A program made the position numbers and the translations under genes. This document shows, piece after piece, positions 1 through 11,189 of a stretch of 64,000 nucleotides of DNA. How positions within the stretch are numbered: the first letter of the stretch is position 1; every line of letters starts with the position of its first letter. This stretch comes from Lytechinus variegatus (taxonomy: Eukaryota; Echinodermata; Echinoidea; Temnopleuroida; Toxopneustidae). Location of the stretch: contig NC_054741.1 in the NCBI RefSeq assembly GCF_018143015.1, forward strand, positions 62,369,197 through 62,433,196, given 5' to 3'. Below the pieces are notes generated by a model. It was not told the origin of the DNA. It made no database searches and saw only the letters and a program-made list of their open reading frames with translations.

Positions 1-327
1 CATGATCATCGCCTGAGCTGAGCTAAGTGCAGTCTCACCGGATCCGAGTCAGATAATCAGCGGGGCAGCGCATCGTGCCCTGCCGGCCGGGTGATCATGA
101 GCTGAGGCGAAGTCCGGTCACTCATGCCATGGCACGTACGTACCTCTAAATTGTGAGTAATGAAGCTTCCGCAGTCTGTCATGAACGACTCCATTAAGAT
201 GTTTCTTTCTGTTCTCTGAATTATCAGCGAAACTTTTGTCACAGTAGTCACAATAGTACCTTTTCCCCATTTTTTTTTGTTTCAGAAATGCGGCGGAGCG
301 CGGAGAAAGCTTAATAGTAGGCCTAAT
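1..327. other. Left flank, no gene recognised
   Basis: No coding exon or known repeat was recognised here. The stretch runs up to the left end of the 328-4078 element; the last four bases (TAAT, 324-327) are one copy of that element's presumed target-site duplication. Confidence 0.5.
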
Positions 328-3300
328 GGCCCAAAACCACTATTTCGGCACAATTGGTCAAAAATCATGTCTCCAGCGTTCTTGCTCATCTTTCGGAGAA
401 ACAAAGCTTTTTCTGAATGATTTTGTGTTTTAATGTGATGCCAAGGGACATGTAAACAAAAGTTAATTTGATTTCAAAGGCAAAATTTAAGCAATAAAGC
501 GTTGGGGGAGGGTTGAATTTGGGCTACAGGCTAAAAAGTGCATGTCGCCAGTAATAATTTTTCATGTTTTTTCAACTTTATTTGAATATATAAGCACAGA
601 GAAGAAACTTAATCACAGCTTTATAAAGGCAGCTAAATGCCCCATGAAATATACCAAAATCTTTTGAATTAACCGTTGTTTTAAAAAAATACACCGCTTG
701 AAAATGTGTCTCCGGATCTAGTGAAACCTACGTTACCATTTTTATACTCCATATTCGGCTATGATATTACAGTGAGAACTATACCACTACATTGTTTTTC
801 TAACCACGAGGGGTATATATATATGTTTAGCAATGCTTTATCATTCCGATTCAAACGTAGTGCGACTTGTAACATGAAGAAGAGATATTAGAAAAAAGTA
901 GTTTTAAGAGGTGTAACATACGTTACCATTTTTATAAATTGTATGAAGGTACAGAGCTCTGAATCATTGCTCATGAGTTGAGACTAAAGGAGTATAATCT
1001 CCCTTCCCATGGGGGTCTTAGGATTCATTATTATATTGCCAACTTAACAAATTTAATCCACAGATGTAACATACGTGATGTAACATACGTTACCACACAA
1101 TCGGAAATATCTGTATTAATCATTAATTCAATAAAAATAAACATAGTTGAGGCATGCGCCGTCTGCGAGTGGTCATTAGAAAGCTTAGCCACAGCTTCCC
1201 AGGAGTATCGACTGTACAAAATACAATTGAACCTGCAAACAAGACGGGTTGAAAATTTTGGGTGAGTATTTCAAGTTGAAAATATACATTGTTTTTGTTA
1301 TATAATCATGTTTTTTATGTGATTGTTGTGGATTTATTTGGTATATAGCTCCCAATGTAAAACATAATCATTACGTTGATCTGCAGGTATATTATTTCCA
1401 AATAAATCACTCAATTATCAGGTAACGTAAGTTTCAAATTTTGGTAACGTAAGTTTCAAAATATAGCCACATTAAAAATAGATAAACCACAGAAAAATAT
1501 GTCACTTTGAACCAATTTTATTGTTGCAGCTAAGATGTAGAAGAGTTTCTGTGTCAAACCATGTTAAATTGTGTGTTTTTTATTAATTGTTAGGGGGGTT
1601 CAGTGTAACGTATATGAACATAACTGTCTGTTCAATAATTTGATTTGTAAGTTTTGTTGTTGAACCTGGCTTAAATATTATCATACTTCGAGTATAAAGA
1701 AAAATGTAAATTATAAAAAGAAAAAATATTGAATAAGCGATAAATAAGATTATCAAGTTTTTCTTTAAACATTAATGGATCAGGCATCTGTAATGATGTG
1801 GTAACGTAAGTTTCATGCTTAGGTAACGTAAGTTTCAACAATCTTGTGTCATTTAAAAGGCTTTTTCAGAGATTATGCATGGATAAGAACAGATTTTATT
1901 GTTCTAGTATAATTGTTAGTGGGCTTCTCTAGTGGAAGAGTTGTATTAAATAGTATATATCTCCTATGATCAAATACTAATTGGGGAATTCCTTACATGA
2001 CCATTTGTAAACAAAAAATATCACTAGAATTAGTGTTGGGAATATCAATTGTTATCTCATAGTGAAGAAGAAACTATTTTGAATGAAGAAAATACAACAA
2101 ATGGTATGAAATACACGTTTCAACGATTATCCTTGCTCATCATGGACCAAACTAATAAACTCATAAACCCTATAGTGACATAAGTTTCAGTAAGTGATAT
2201 GGTTCATAAACCTAATTGTTTTTTTTTTGCATTCTTCTCTTAATTTTTATAGAGTTGCAATGGGTAGAAGCAGAGCTGAGATACAGGCCGCTTATAGGGC
2301 ACGTAAGCGCCAACAGATTGTATTCTATACCAATCTGTCATTAATTTAACAAAGAAAGAAGCGAGTCAAGGAATTCACAAACGCAAGAGTAAAAAGGCTC
2401 AGGGAACGAGTTCGCCGAATAGCTGGTGTTATAGATTCAATTGCATTAAGACTGAAGTTATCATTCCCTATCATTGTTATTAATACATTGCATAACTTGT
2501 AATGTAGCAATTAGATTTTCACTTAATTTATATTTATAACAAAGTCAAAACATTAATCCACGAGGCAAATTCATGTGGCATGATTAACTGATATTTTTTC
2601 TCACATACATGTATTTTCCATCAATTTCGTAATATGGGTTAACTTGAAAAACATATTTAATATTTTTAGGCATGCTTGCATGTAAATTTATTTAATTCAT
2701 TTTTTTTGCATGTAGATTTTGTGAAACTTAGAAATGTGATGTTATTTCTTAGGCTATTGACATCCAACTGAGGTGTTATTGATTAAAAAGTGACAAAATT
2801 TGTTTATTATTTACCTTTTCCTTTAGTTCTTCTTCAGCAAGTTCATGATAGATATTATATTGTGCATAGGGCGTTATTGTTCATGTTTGAGAGCACATTA
2901 TAACCGAGTATCTCATTTATTGCCATTTCTTGTTGTTCCATGCAAAGGTTATGAATTTTTGACTACAATATTGCAATCGCTGTTCTCTAGAGTGTTCCTG
3001 TTTTAAGTTTATTGTTATTTTATTCAATCGTTTAAACAGCCTATTAAAGCGACTGGTAATAATGGATATAGTACATTACAGATAACAATTTACAAGAGGA
3101 TTGATAGTATACTTTCATGCTGATAAAATCAACGTGAAATCTACGTTACCAATTTCTCAATTGAAATCAAACGCAAAAAGCATGGCATACTTATCCCTTG
3201 AATGAAGAAATAGCATTTTCCAAACTCTCGTGATTTTATTGGCATAATGTATCATGATGTATAGTGCCTCAAATTGTCTTCTCACAGGTTATTGATTATT

Positions 3301-4078
3301 GTTCTTGTGTAAAGTATATACACTGACAAGTCAGAAAGTTTTACAGTTTTATAGATATTCGAAGTGTAGCGTTTGATAATTTTTATCTCCAATTCATTGG
3401 AACATGGGGTGTTGTATACGTTCACTTACAATTTATGACAAATTAATGTATGAATATAAACCAAAACAAAATCACATATAATAATATTACCCATGTAACT
3501 TACGTTACTTATAATATGTAACTTACGTTACATGGAAACCATTGAATATAATTCTAAGTACACAGTATCACTTGCGTCCTTGATGTTACTCAATAATTGT
3601 CTGGCACGTTGGTACTCCTAAATGATGAAAATAGTTTCTGTCGTAGATTCAGATGTCAAATAGAAAGAAAACTCATAAACCTGAAATTAAGTAGGTTTAA
3701 CAAAATATGACACGCTTATGTTTCGTATCTCACGTAGGTCATTGGTCATGGAATAATCTGGCAGAAATTTTTACAAATATTACAGCCGATGATTACTGCA
3801 CTTTTGGTTTATTACGTTCTCAATTCTTGACTGTAGTGACCGATTTAAAAGCATTTGGGATTTAATGATAGTGGTAACGTATGTTACAGAGAGAAATTTA
3901 CATCCCGTGAAAAAAATTATCCCACTATGATAACGAAGTAACATTATGTGCTCATATTTTTCAACTATGAACTTGAATATATGTCACTTTGAATGTTAAT
4001 AAAATTAATCCAATTTCGTTCACTTTATTTTTTCATTTTTGTGATTCTCCAATTGTGCCGAAATAGTGGTTTTGGGCC
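328..4078. mobile_element. 3.75-kb DNA transposon with internal motif array
   Basis: A 30-bp inverted repeat bounds this element: GGCCCAAAACCACTATTTCG and the next ten bases at 328-357 are repeated in reverse complement at 4049-4078. The flanks carry TAAT on both sides (324-327 and 4079-4082), a plausible 4-bp target duplication. Inside, TACGTTACC or its complement occurs at about 729, 919, 1086, 1421, 1443, 1800, 1822, 3142, 3501, 3524 and 3873, usually extended to GGTAACGTAAGTTTCA or TAACATACGTTACC. A decayed basic reading frame lies at 2260-2502. The 4-bp TSD is compatible with the Sola superfamily, among others, but no catalytic domain can be read, so the class is open. Confidence 0.85.
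2260..2502 (+). pseudogene. Decayed basic N-terminal domain of a transposon protein
   Basis: One frame reads from an ATG at 2260 to a stop at 2500, broken by one in-frame TAA at 2347. The first part begins MGRSRAEIQAAYRARKR and the part after the stop is very basic (KKRVKEFTNARVKRLRERVR). A pyrimidine-rich tract ending in ATAG lies just upstream (2221-2252) and looks like a splice acceptor. From memory, an AYRxRK-type basic start occurs on uncharacterised transposon proteins of marine invertebrates; this is recall, not a search. It is probably the DNA-binding start of the transposase of the 328-4078 element. No catalytic region was found. Confidence 0.5.
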
Positions 4079-4963
4079 TAATAGGTTTTCAATAATAATA
4101 GTATGGAACGCCAAAGCAGTGTTTCCACAGATCCAAAACATATTTCCCGAAACTGAATCCCAAATTTCCCGAAATTCATAGACATTTTGCATTTCCTAGA
4201 ATTTTCAAGTTTGATTTGTAATGATAATCGGTCAATAAAACAGCGAGCCTAAGTAGACCAGTTCGTAGTTACTTTAGGACAATTTTGGTCAAATGACCTT
4301 TCATTTCTTTCATTATCATGATAGGCAGATTTCAAAGCAAGATATTACGTAAGCTTGCCTTACATAGCAGCGGCACAGCAGGATGAAGAATTTGAATAGA
4401 CCAGGTGACTAGAATAGCACACCAATGAACACTTTATGAAGGTAGTTGTTGCATTCTTACTCTGAATGCTTATCATATAGCATGTTGCACATTGTACTTG
4501 GCAAACTGTGAAATACCAGACGTTCGTGGACGCATTATTGTTTTTTGTGGATGTAAATGAAAACCACAATTCAAAAGAATATATGAATAACCAAGACATC
4601 AAAGTTGGTGCTTATCTCATTAGATTTTAAACCACCACGTCCTTTGATCATGTGTAGAATCTTTTGATCATGCGCAGAAAGGAGCTACGAACTGGCCACT
4701 CTATGGATCTGGCTTATTTATGTTTCGTACGCGGTTCATCGGGCTCTCTGATTTATATAATTACATTATATAATTATATTATGTAATTACTAAAAATCTG
4801 CCCCATATTATTCCATAATTGGGCAACGGTCTAAGCCAAGGACACAGATGGGATCTAGATATAAGATCCCTAGAACGTATTGATTAACCTGTTCATTAAT
4901 TTGCTTTATTTAACTTAAATTTTGAACGGTCTTCCGAACTCCTGAATTGTTCAATAATTATAT

Positions 4964-4994
<31 letters not shown>

Positions 4995-5295
4995 TTGTTT
5001 TATTCATTTATCTATTCATCTATTCATTTATTCAATTATTCATTCACATCAGTTGAAAGTGGGCAGAGGGAGCTCACTAAAAGGGGCACTATCTTAAAAC
5101 AAAGAAAAATGTCTATCTGTGGCGTAATGTCATATCATGGAAAATCAATAGAATTTGCCAAAAATTGATACTTTTAATACGAAAACTAAATTTTGTGATA
5201 GGTTTTGACAAAACTTTCACAAAATGATATATTTCACCCTTCTCTCTTTTTTTTCTTGGTCGTTAAACTGTACACCACTGCTTATCTACCCCACT
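4079..5295. repeat. Spacer with a fragment of the TTTCCTGAAATT repeat
   Basis: Bases about 4106-4262 match 29091-29220 closely: both read from GTTTCCACAG through 'aaactgaatcccaaattt' to 'acagcgag'. It is a fragment of the element at 29089-29512, starting soon after the 328-4078 element ends. The rest (4263-5295) shows no gene, only a short TTTA microsatellite and A+T-rich sequence. Confidence 0.6.
4961..5040. repeat. (TTTA)n microsatellite
   Basis: Nine uninterrupted TATT/TTTA tetramers (4961-4996) are followed by degenerate copies (tattcattta) to about 5040. Confidence 0.9.
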
Positions 5296-6733
5296 CAGTG
5301 GCGTAACTACGGGGGGCATGGGGGGCACGTGCCCCCCCCCCCTAATCGGCTGGGCACAAAAAAATGGGGAAAAGGAGAAAAAGAGGGAAAAAGGAAGGGA
5401 AACGTAGTGGGGAAAGAAGAAATTATTGTTCATTTTAATGTTATGTTATATTATGTTATATGTTGTTCTCAGTAGTCGATTGGTTTGATTCCTGCTCTTC
5501 ATGAACTTAAATCAGTCCTTAAAATGTAAATTTTTCTGATCTGAATATGAAAAATTTTCAGCTCGCGCTTCGCGCTCGCATCATTTGGTTAGTGAAATAC
5601 GTAGGGTCTTAGTGAATTCCTACAAACATAGGCGGCGGAAGCGGGGGGACAGGGGGGACACGTCCCCCCTGTCCCCCCCGCTTCCGCCGCCGACAGGGGG
5701 GACGTGTCCCCCCCAAAAAAATTTGGGGAGGGGGGGTCCCCCCCTAAATTTTTAGTTGATGACCTTTTTTTTTTTTTTTTTTTTTTTTTTTGCTTGTCAA
5801 AAAAATTTTGGTTGTCCCCTCCTAAAATTTTTTGCTTCCGCCCCCAATGCCTACAAACAAGCCTTAGAAAGCCCCTCTTCAGGTCTGAATTTCCCAAATT
5901 TTCAGCTCGCTCTTCGCGCTCACGGTATTTGATTCGTGAGATACGTATGAGAATCATGATTACAATGACTTCAAAAAGTATTTCATGTGTTTAGATGTAA
6001 TTCTACTAAATCAGCAAGCGGTGAGATATATCTTACTCTTAATTGATTCCTAAAAACATAGTCCTTAAAATATCCATGTTTTGGGACAATATATGCAAAA
6101 AGTTTCAGCTCGCGCTCGCATCATTTCGTTAGTGAAATACGTACGCTCTTAGGGAATTCCTACAAACAAGCCTAAGAATGCTCCTCTTCAGGTCTGAATT
6201 TCCTAAATTTTCAGCTCGCGCTTGCAGTATTTGATAAGTAATATGCGTATGATAATCATGATTACAATGACTACAAAAGGTGCTTCATGACTGTGTTTAG
6301 GTGTAATTCTAACAAAATCAGCAAAGGATGGCACTAGCATTACATAACTACGGTGCGATATTCATATTCTTAATGGATTCTGAAATATAGTCCTTAAAAT
6401 TTCCCTGTTTAGGGTAAATGTATACAAATAATTTTAGCTCGCGCTTTGCGCTCGCATTGTTTGTTTAGCGAGAAAGTTACGTATCATGATTACGAAAATT
6501 GCTTATAATGTCCCTTTTTAGCTCTGAATATCTAAAATTTTCAGCTCGCGCTTCGCGCTCGCATTATGTAATCAGTGAGATACATATCCGTTTAATGGCA
6601 CTGCATGCCCTTAAAATATCGCTATTAGGTCAGTATACCTGACAACTGAGCGCGCTTCGTGCGCTCCCTAAGTGACTAAAAAATTTTGCTGGTGCCCCCC
6701 CCCCCCAATGACGTGACCCACGGTACGCCACTG
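5296..6733. mobile_element. hAT-like non-autonomous element with 8-bp TSD
   Basis: The termini are CAGTGGCGTA (5296-5305) and TACGCCACTG (6724-6733), flanked by a perfect 8-bp duplication ACCCCACT (5288-5295 and 6734-6741). An 8-bp TSD with CAxTG termini is the hallmark of hAT transposons. There is no transposase frame. The interior is a degenerate array carrying CTCGCGCTTCGCGCTC (perfect at 5562-5577 and 6544-6559), with relatives near 5905, 6106, 6211 and 6436. A second element is nested at 5627-5849. Confidence 0.88.
5627..5849. mobile_element. Nested hAT-like MITE, CATAGGCGGCGGAAG family
   Basis: This insert begins CATAGGCGGCGGAAGC and ends GCTTCCGCCCCCAATG. It is flanked by a perfect 8-bp duplication CCTACAAA (5619-5626 and 5850-5857), so it landed in the older 5296-6733 element. 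The inside is G, C and T homopolymer runs. The same family is at 24716-25037. Confidence 0.88.
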
Positions 6734-6869
6734 ACCCCACTCACATTACTCATGAAACTAAAGTCATATAGGATTATTCTTACAAGTTTTTTCCTTTATA
6801 AGTAGTAACATGAGTAAACTGAGAGTATCGTTTTCTTGTTTAAATGGGGCATACGTTTGCAAAGGATCC

Positions 6870-7145
6870 TTCTCAGGTGAAAGGGGTACAGAACACATTT
6901 GTAAAGGGTAATTTTCGTGGATAAAAGGGGGCATTGATACGAGAAAGGGCACCTATAAGAAGGCAAAGGGGCTAGCCTAACGGCATAAACGGGTCCTATT
7001 ACCAGGCGGAAAGGGGCACATCGAACACGTTCGTGAGGGGCATTTTTTTTTTGTTTGGCAGGGCACTTGGTAACACCTAAATCGGGCCCTCCTCATGCAG
7101 GTGAAAGGGGCACAGTACACGTTCGTGAGCGGGCAGTTTTCTTGC
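6870..7145. repeat. Degenerate repeat, GAAAGGGGCACA...TTCGTGAGGGGCA
   Basis: A ~37-bp unit recurs at about 6879, 7009 and 7104, each reading GAAAGGGG(C/T)ACA, then ACAC(G/A)TTCGTGA or a variant, then GGGCA and a T run. The surroundings (6742-7240) hold more fragments of the unit and no coding exon. Confidence 0.6.
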
Positions 7146-7234
7146 CTAAAAAGGAGCTTTTCAGTGCTTATTTCAAAAAGTGGGGGGGGGGGTTCTGTGC
7201 CCCGCCAGGCCCCCCAGGGGCGGCGATCCTGAGC

Positions 7235-7295
7235 TTGTCCCGTTAAAGCCAATTGGCCTGCTTTTCAAAGGAGACTTGTCGAATGTTGGGTTGGG
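7235..7295. repeat. Repeat fragment shared with 52025-52080
   Basis: TTGTCCCGTTAAAGCCAATT and the following bases recur almost unchanged at 52025 (TTGTCCCGTTGAAGCCAATT). This is probably a fragment of an interspersed retroelement tail; the class was not identified. Confidence 0.55.
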
Positions 7296-7653
7296 CACTC
7301 TGATATGTTTCCGAAGGGGTGATGTGGGTCCCCAAAATCTGAAACCATGCCGCGGAAGTCGTTATGAAACGAGATGTCCTTCTGCAAACGGGGTAGTGGT
7401 TGGAAACTAAGTGAAATTTTCGAGATTGTGGGACTAGAGGGGTTTAGGAAAGGGGGCGGGACGGTCTGGTAAACGTAAAGGGTGGAAAATTATACCTTTG
7501 GGAAATTCTGGCAAATAGGGAGTGAATTTTTTTTTAACATGCTGGGGTGTTGATGTAAATTTCACTACAAAAAAAAGGATATTTTGGTCCAGAGAATTTG
7601 GCAAGCAAAAAAAAAAAAAAGGGGGTAACTTCTGGCTCATTACTAGGCTTCTG

Positions 7654-8690
7654 CAGGGGCGGATCCAGATTTGGCCTATGGGGGGGGGGCGATATTTTTT
7701 CACCCATATGTTCCCCGATCGGCCGATCAAAGTTGATTTTTGTTTGTTTCATTGAAGGGGTAGTCCAAACAATCACTTCTTATCTTTATTCTTACAAAAC
7801 ATAAACAAATAATAATAATCTCATATAAGTCCAAATTGAATAGTACGATAATATAGTCCAACAATGCGAGCGCGAAGAGCTAGCTGATTTTTTTATATTC
7901 TGACCTAAAAATTGGACATTCTAAGCACTTTTTGTAATCATGAACAGGATAGGTATATAACTAAACAATGTTATTAATGCGAGCACAAAGAGCGAGCGGA
8001 AAAGAGATTTAGACCTAAAAACGGGACACTATATTCATTTTGTAAATCATTAAAAGGATGAAGAATTGGCGGGTGTCTTCCTACATTTACATTGATAATG
8101 CGAGCGCGGAGAGCGAAAAGAACATTTTTGATACAGTGATATGAAACTGGATAATTTAAGCACGTTCTAAAATAAGCAAAACAAAACAAAAGCTGCGTAT
8201 CTCAATAAACATGTGTGCTCATGATTTTCAGATTTAGACCTAGAATCTGGGCATTATAAATACAATTCTTTTATAATGAAAATCAATAATGCACGAGCGC
8301 GAGCTGAAAAAATATGATGTAACGATCTGAAAAGGGTAAAGTTAGCACTATTTCATTCACTGTGTAAGAAAATTAAGAAGTGGATATGAATCGCAGTTAA
8401 CAAATGATGCGAGCGCGAAGCGCGAGCTGATTTTTAAATTGCTATTTAGACCTAGCACCGGGCCATAGTAAGTACATTTGATCATCATATGAAAAGGATG
8501 ACTATCTTCCAATTTCTCTTCCTTAGCGCGAGATGAAACTTGTCAACATTCCATTCTGAAAAAGGGACAATTCCATTATTAGAAATTCATGACATTGTCA
8601 TCTTATTTATCAATCTGATATTAATGAGAGCGCAAAATTTGTTGATATTAAGGCCTGAAAACTGGACATCTTAAGTCTTTTTAAAATATT
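7654..8690. mobile_element. hAT-like element remnant with GCGAGCGCG monomer array
   Basis: It starts CAGGGGCGGATCCAG, like the complete hAT-like MITEs at 26401 and 22858, and runs into the same sequence as the left part of the 31349-33469 element (CCCGATCGGCCGATCAAAGT beside CCCGATAGGCCGCTCGAAGA). Monomers of about 100-120 bp carry GCGAGCGCGAAGCGCGAGC or variants at about 7867, 7978, 8098, 8290 and 8407; the copy at 8411-8426 is perfect. No right terminus was found, so it is truncated or diverged. Confidence 0.7.
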
Positions 8691-9455
8691 TTCTTACGGC
8701 CTGCTTGAGTGCATAATCCTCCCATGTAGAGCTACTCGGCCGTTGACAGTGCAGGAAACCCGTGTGCAGGGGAATTTTTTATTGATAGGGGCCCACTTGC
8801 GGTAGTGTGATTTGCGTATTGTGAACTAAGAGAATGCGGTGCCACATGCAAGTAGGACTTTGGGGATCGCATCGGTCGTTTAATACGAGGCCGTAAATTT
8901 AACATGGGTATAATACCTCCTTCATTTCTTTCTGTTTTAATCGTTTCTCTCAAGTTAATAGTGACACTTTTTGGGGTTTCCAAAAAATAGGGGGGCGGGG
9001 CCGACTCGGCCACCCCGCCCCTCCCCCTACACCCTAGGATCTGAGCTGGACTGGGTATGAATCCACTGGTTACGGGATCATCACTATGGTTTGCGGGGTC
9101 CACCAGCATCCACCTCCTGTGCTTTTTCAAATATAAATTACAAAAATACGAAAACAATGGAATTCAATTTGATTTCAATTCTTTTATTTATTTATTTATT
9201 TATTTATCTATTTATCCATCAAAGAACATTTAAACAGCATAAAAATATGAACATTGAAAAATACGTAAACAAACATTGGTGGATCGGAGACCCCGTGGAA
9301 ACCGTTCGGCTTCTGAAAAGGTCCACGTTATTACATACAGTATCATTCTAGAAAAATAAATAAACCATGGTGTTCCAAATTTGTTTCTCCGACAGTTACC
9401 ATAGTAATTCCTTTGATTCAAAGCCAACCAAGATCATGGGTGATTGCCAGACGAA
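8691..9455. other. Spacer without recognised gene
   Basis: It contains a C- and G-rich patch (8990-9035) with a short inverted repeat (GGGCGGGGCCG / CCACCCCGCCC) and a (TTTA)n microsatellite at about 9181-9220. No exon was recognised. Confidence 0.5.
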
Positions 9456-9600
9456 GTGCCGTGGCCGAGTGGTCTAAGGCGCTGCCGCTTGGCTAAAATA
9501 AAAAGTCCGGGGTTCGATCCCCGGCCGGTGGCACTTATGCCCGTGAGCAAGGCAACTAATGTACAATGCTCTTTTATCCTGCTTTCAAATACTAGTAAAA
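9456..9600 (+). mobile_element. tRNA-derived SINE head (tRNA pseudogene)
   Basis: Bases 9456-9534 keep an A box (GTGGCCGAGTGG), a B box (GGTTCGATCCC), a perfect T-arm stem (CCGGG/CCCGG) and an acceptor pairing (GTGCC/GGCAC, then two wobble pairs). The middle cannot form a 5-bp anticodon stem, so it is not a working tRNA. The tail reads TTATGCCCGTGAGCAAGGCA, which I recall from sea-urchin tRNA SINEs. The 3' limit is uncertain. Confidence 0.75.
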
Positions 9601-10420
9601 GAAAATGCTATATGCATTATTGGTATCTTGGTGTGCACTTGTTTATTAAAAAAAACGGTTTATTTTGGTCACAACTGTATCTCGATTATAGCAATCAATG
9701 CTAATTCAATCACAAAATGAATGTTTTTAGAAATAAATGAATTTTCATCACATGTCACCAAACATGCCAAATGAAAAATACATATACAACTGGAATTCGA
9801 TCATTACTAAATGGTAGCTTTCTGATCATAATAATGCATTATTCCGATTAGGTTCATATATCCAGAGGTTCGTTTATCTGTAAGAAAATTGAGTCTGATT
9901 CTTGATGACCCGACAACGAAATAAGGTTAGTTTCGTTAATCCTAAAACGAAAGAATGTTCACTATTAAAACGATTTATAGCCCCGTATGCCTAGACTATA
10001 TATCGCTCAATGGTTATATTCGCAATAACGATCCTTCGTAATAATAACTACCTTGTTTTATTTTCGGAGTTCAATCCCCTCGGACTAACGATCCTTTATT
10101 AATTTTAGACTAGCGAATCCTGTTTTCTTTTCATTTCAAAGAACTTTCGGAATGATGCCACAAACGATTCGGTTAAACGAACTCTTTTTTCGGACTAACG
10201 AACATCTTGACAATAACATTTATCCCATTATTTTGACAGGATCTATGATATCCCACAGCTTGACATATATCATTCCGATATACAATTTCGCCTTTTTTCC
10301 TTTTTCTCTAGTCTGTCGCAAGATCGGATGTTGTTTTTTAATGATGGACATGCATGATGGAAGGTTTCACGACACAGTATTTGTCATATAATTATAAATG
10401 AACAAAAAAAAAGAGATGAT
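9601..10420. other. A+T-rich spacer, nothing recognised
   Basis: No exon or clear repeat boundary was seen. The variants CGGACTAACG and 'actaacgat' recur around 10020-10200, suggesting an old degenerate repeat. Confidence 0.4.
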
Positions 10421-10796
10421 TGGGGGTATATTATTATATTTCAGTGTCCAAATGGGAGATTAGTTTTGTGTGACATCACAGATGTTGTTCGCATTGCCAA
10501 TGGGCTGCTCCATAGTATTAGTGGTGAAGAGTGTAGTGGGTTTCACGGTATACCATGTATCGTTTCGTGGGCCGGTGTACCATGAGACGCGATACACTCC
10601 TCTTCTTCTTCGTCGCCATGTGAACTTTCAGAAGTTACAGCAATAGTAATCCCGACATTCAAATATTCATAACTGTCGTAATGTTTGTCCAACTAAAACT
10701 TTCGTTGATCTGATTCTTTCATTTTCTACTTCCATACAGGCTTTATTGTTCCATGGGTTTCATTTTCCTTTGAACATACGCTGTACCACGGCATTC
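10421..10796. mobile_element. Truncated copy of the TTAA-type MITE at 12819
   Basis: Bases 10480-10796 match the 12819-13380 MITE in order: TGTGACATCACA, GCATTGCCAATGGG, CTTTCGTTGATCTG, then GGTTTCATTTTCCTTTGAA at the end. The left terminus and its TTAA are not evident. Confidence 0.55.
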
Positions 10797-10887
10797 CTTT
10801 AAACTGTTATAAACATTTGAGATTAAAACATTTGGAATTGGGTTAAGCCTCTGACAAGATAACATGACATGTTTTTTAAGATCAATA

Positions 10888-10897
10888 TTTATTTATT
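10888..10897 (-). terminator. Candidate poly(A) signals of the oxidase gene
   Basis: Two overlapping TTTATT hexamers read as AATAAA on the minus strand, about 235 bases downstream of the oxidase stop codon. They are the closest good hexamers after the downstream minisatellite. Use is inferred. Confidence 0.35.
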
Positions 10898-10924
10898 AGT
10901 ATGGATATAATTTGAACATGTTGG

Positions 10925-11165
10925 TTAAACAGGTGTCGGATGAAGTCACGGTCAGCCCAGAGTACATTATTTCTGACCAATCAGAGATTATGTCTCATAT
11001 GATATGGCAAGCTCAGAGTAAAGATTTCTTGGCCAATCAGAGATTGTGTCTCAGATGAAATCATGGCAAGCTCATAGTAAAGATTTCCTGGCCAATCAGA
11101 TATTGTGTTTCAGATGAAATCATGGCAAGCTCAAAGTAAAGATTTCCGACCAATCAGATTCGACG
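10925..11165. repeat. 58-bp minisatellite overlapping the end of the oxidase gene
   Basis: CCAATCAG begins at 10977, 11033, 11092 and 11150, giving periods of 56, 59 and 58 bases. Each unit reads roughly ATGGCAAGCTCAnAGTAAAG, then ATTTC, then CCAATCAGA, then TGTGTCTCAGATGAAATC. The first copy on the minus strand provides the last coding bases and stop of the oxidase. Confidence 0.9.
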
Positions 11166-11189
11166 GAATGTCATTTGGACTGGTACATC
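11131..11189 (-). CDS. Oxidase exon 8 (stop codon)
   Basis: It encodes the conserved Gly-Cys and a tail ending LIGRKSLL. The acceptor is TATTTTCCAG. The last ~30 nt, including TGA at 11131-11133, are minisatellite sequence. Confidence 0.75.

Noticed and set aside
978-1265. 95-residue frame as a transposon gene
   Set aside because: No recognisable domain, and it overlaps one of the motif copies; it may be chance.
2260-2502. bZIP transcription factor gene
   Set aside because: Basic region only, an in-frame stop, no leucine zipper, and it lies inside a transposon with TIRs.
5336-6660. CpG island promoter
   Set aside because: The CG-rich spots are the periodic monomer motif of a transposon, with no adjoining gene.
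9456-9534. Functional tRNA-Leu/Ser gene
   Set aside because: A and B boxes and the T arm are good, but no anticodon stem can form, and a SINE-like tail follows.
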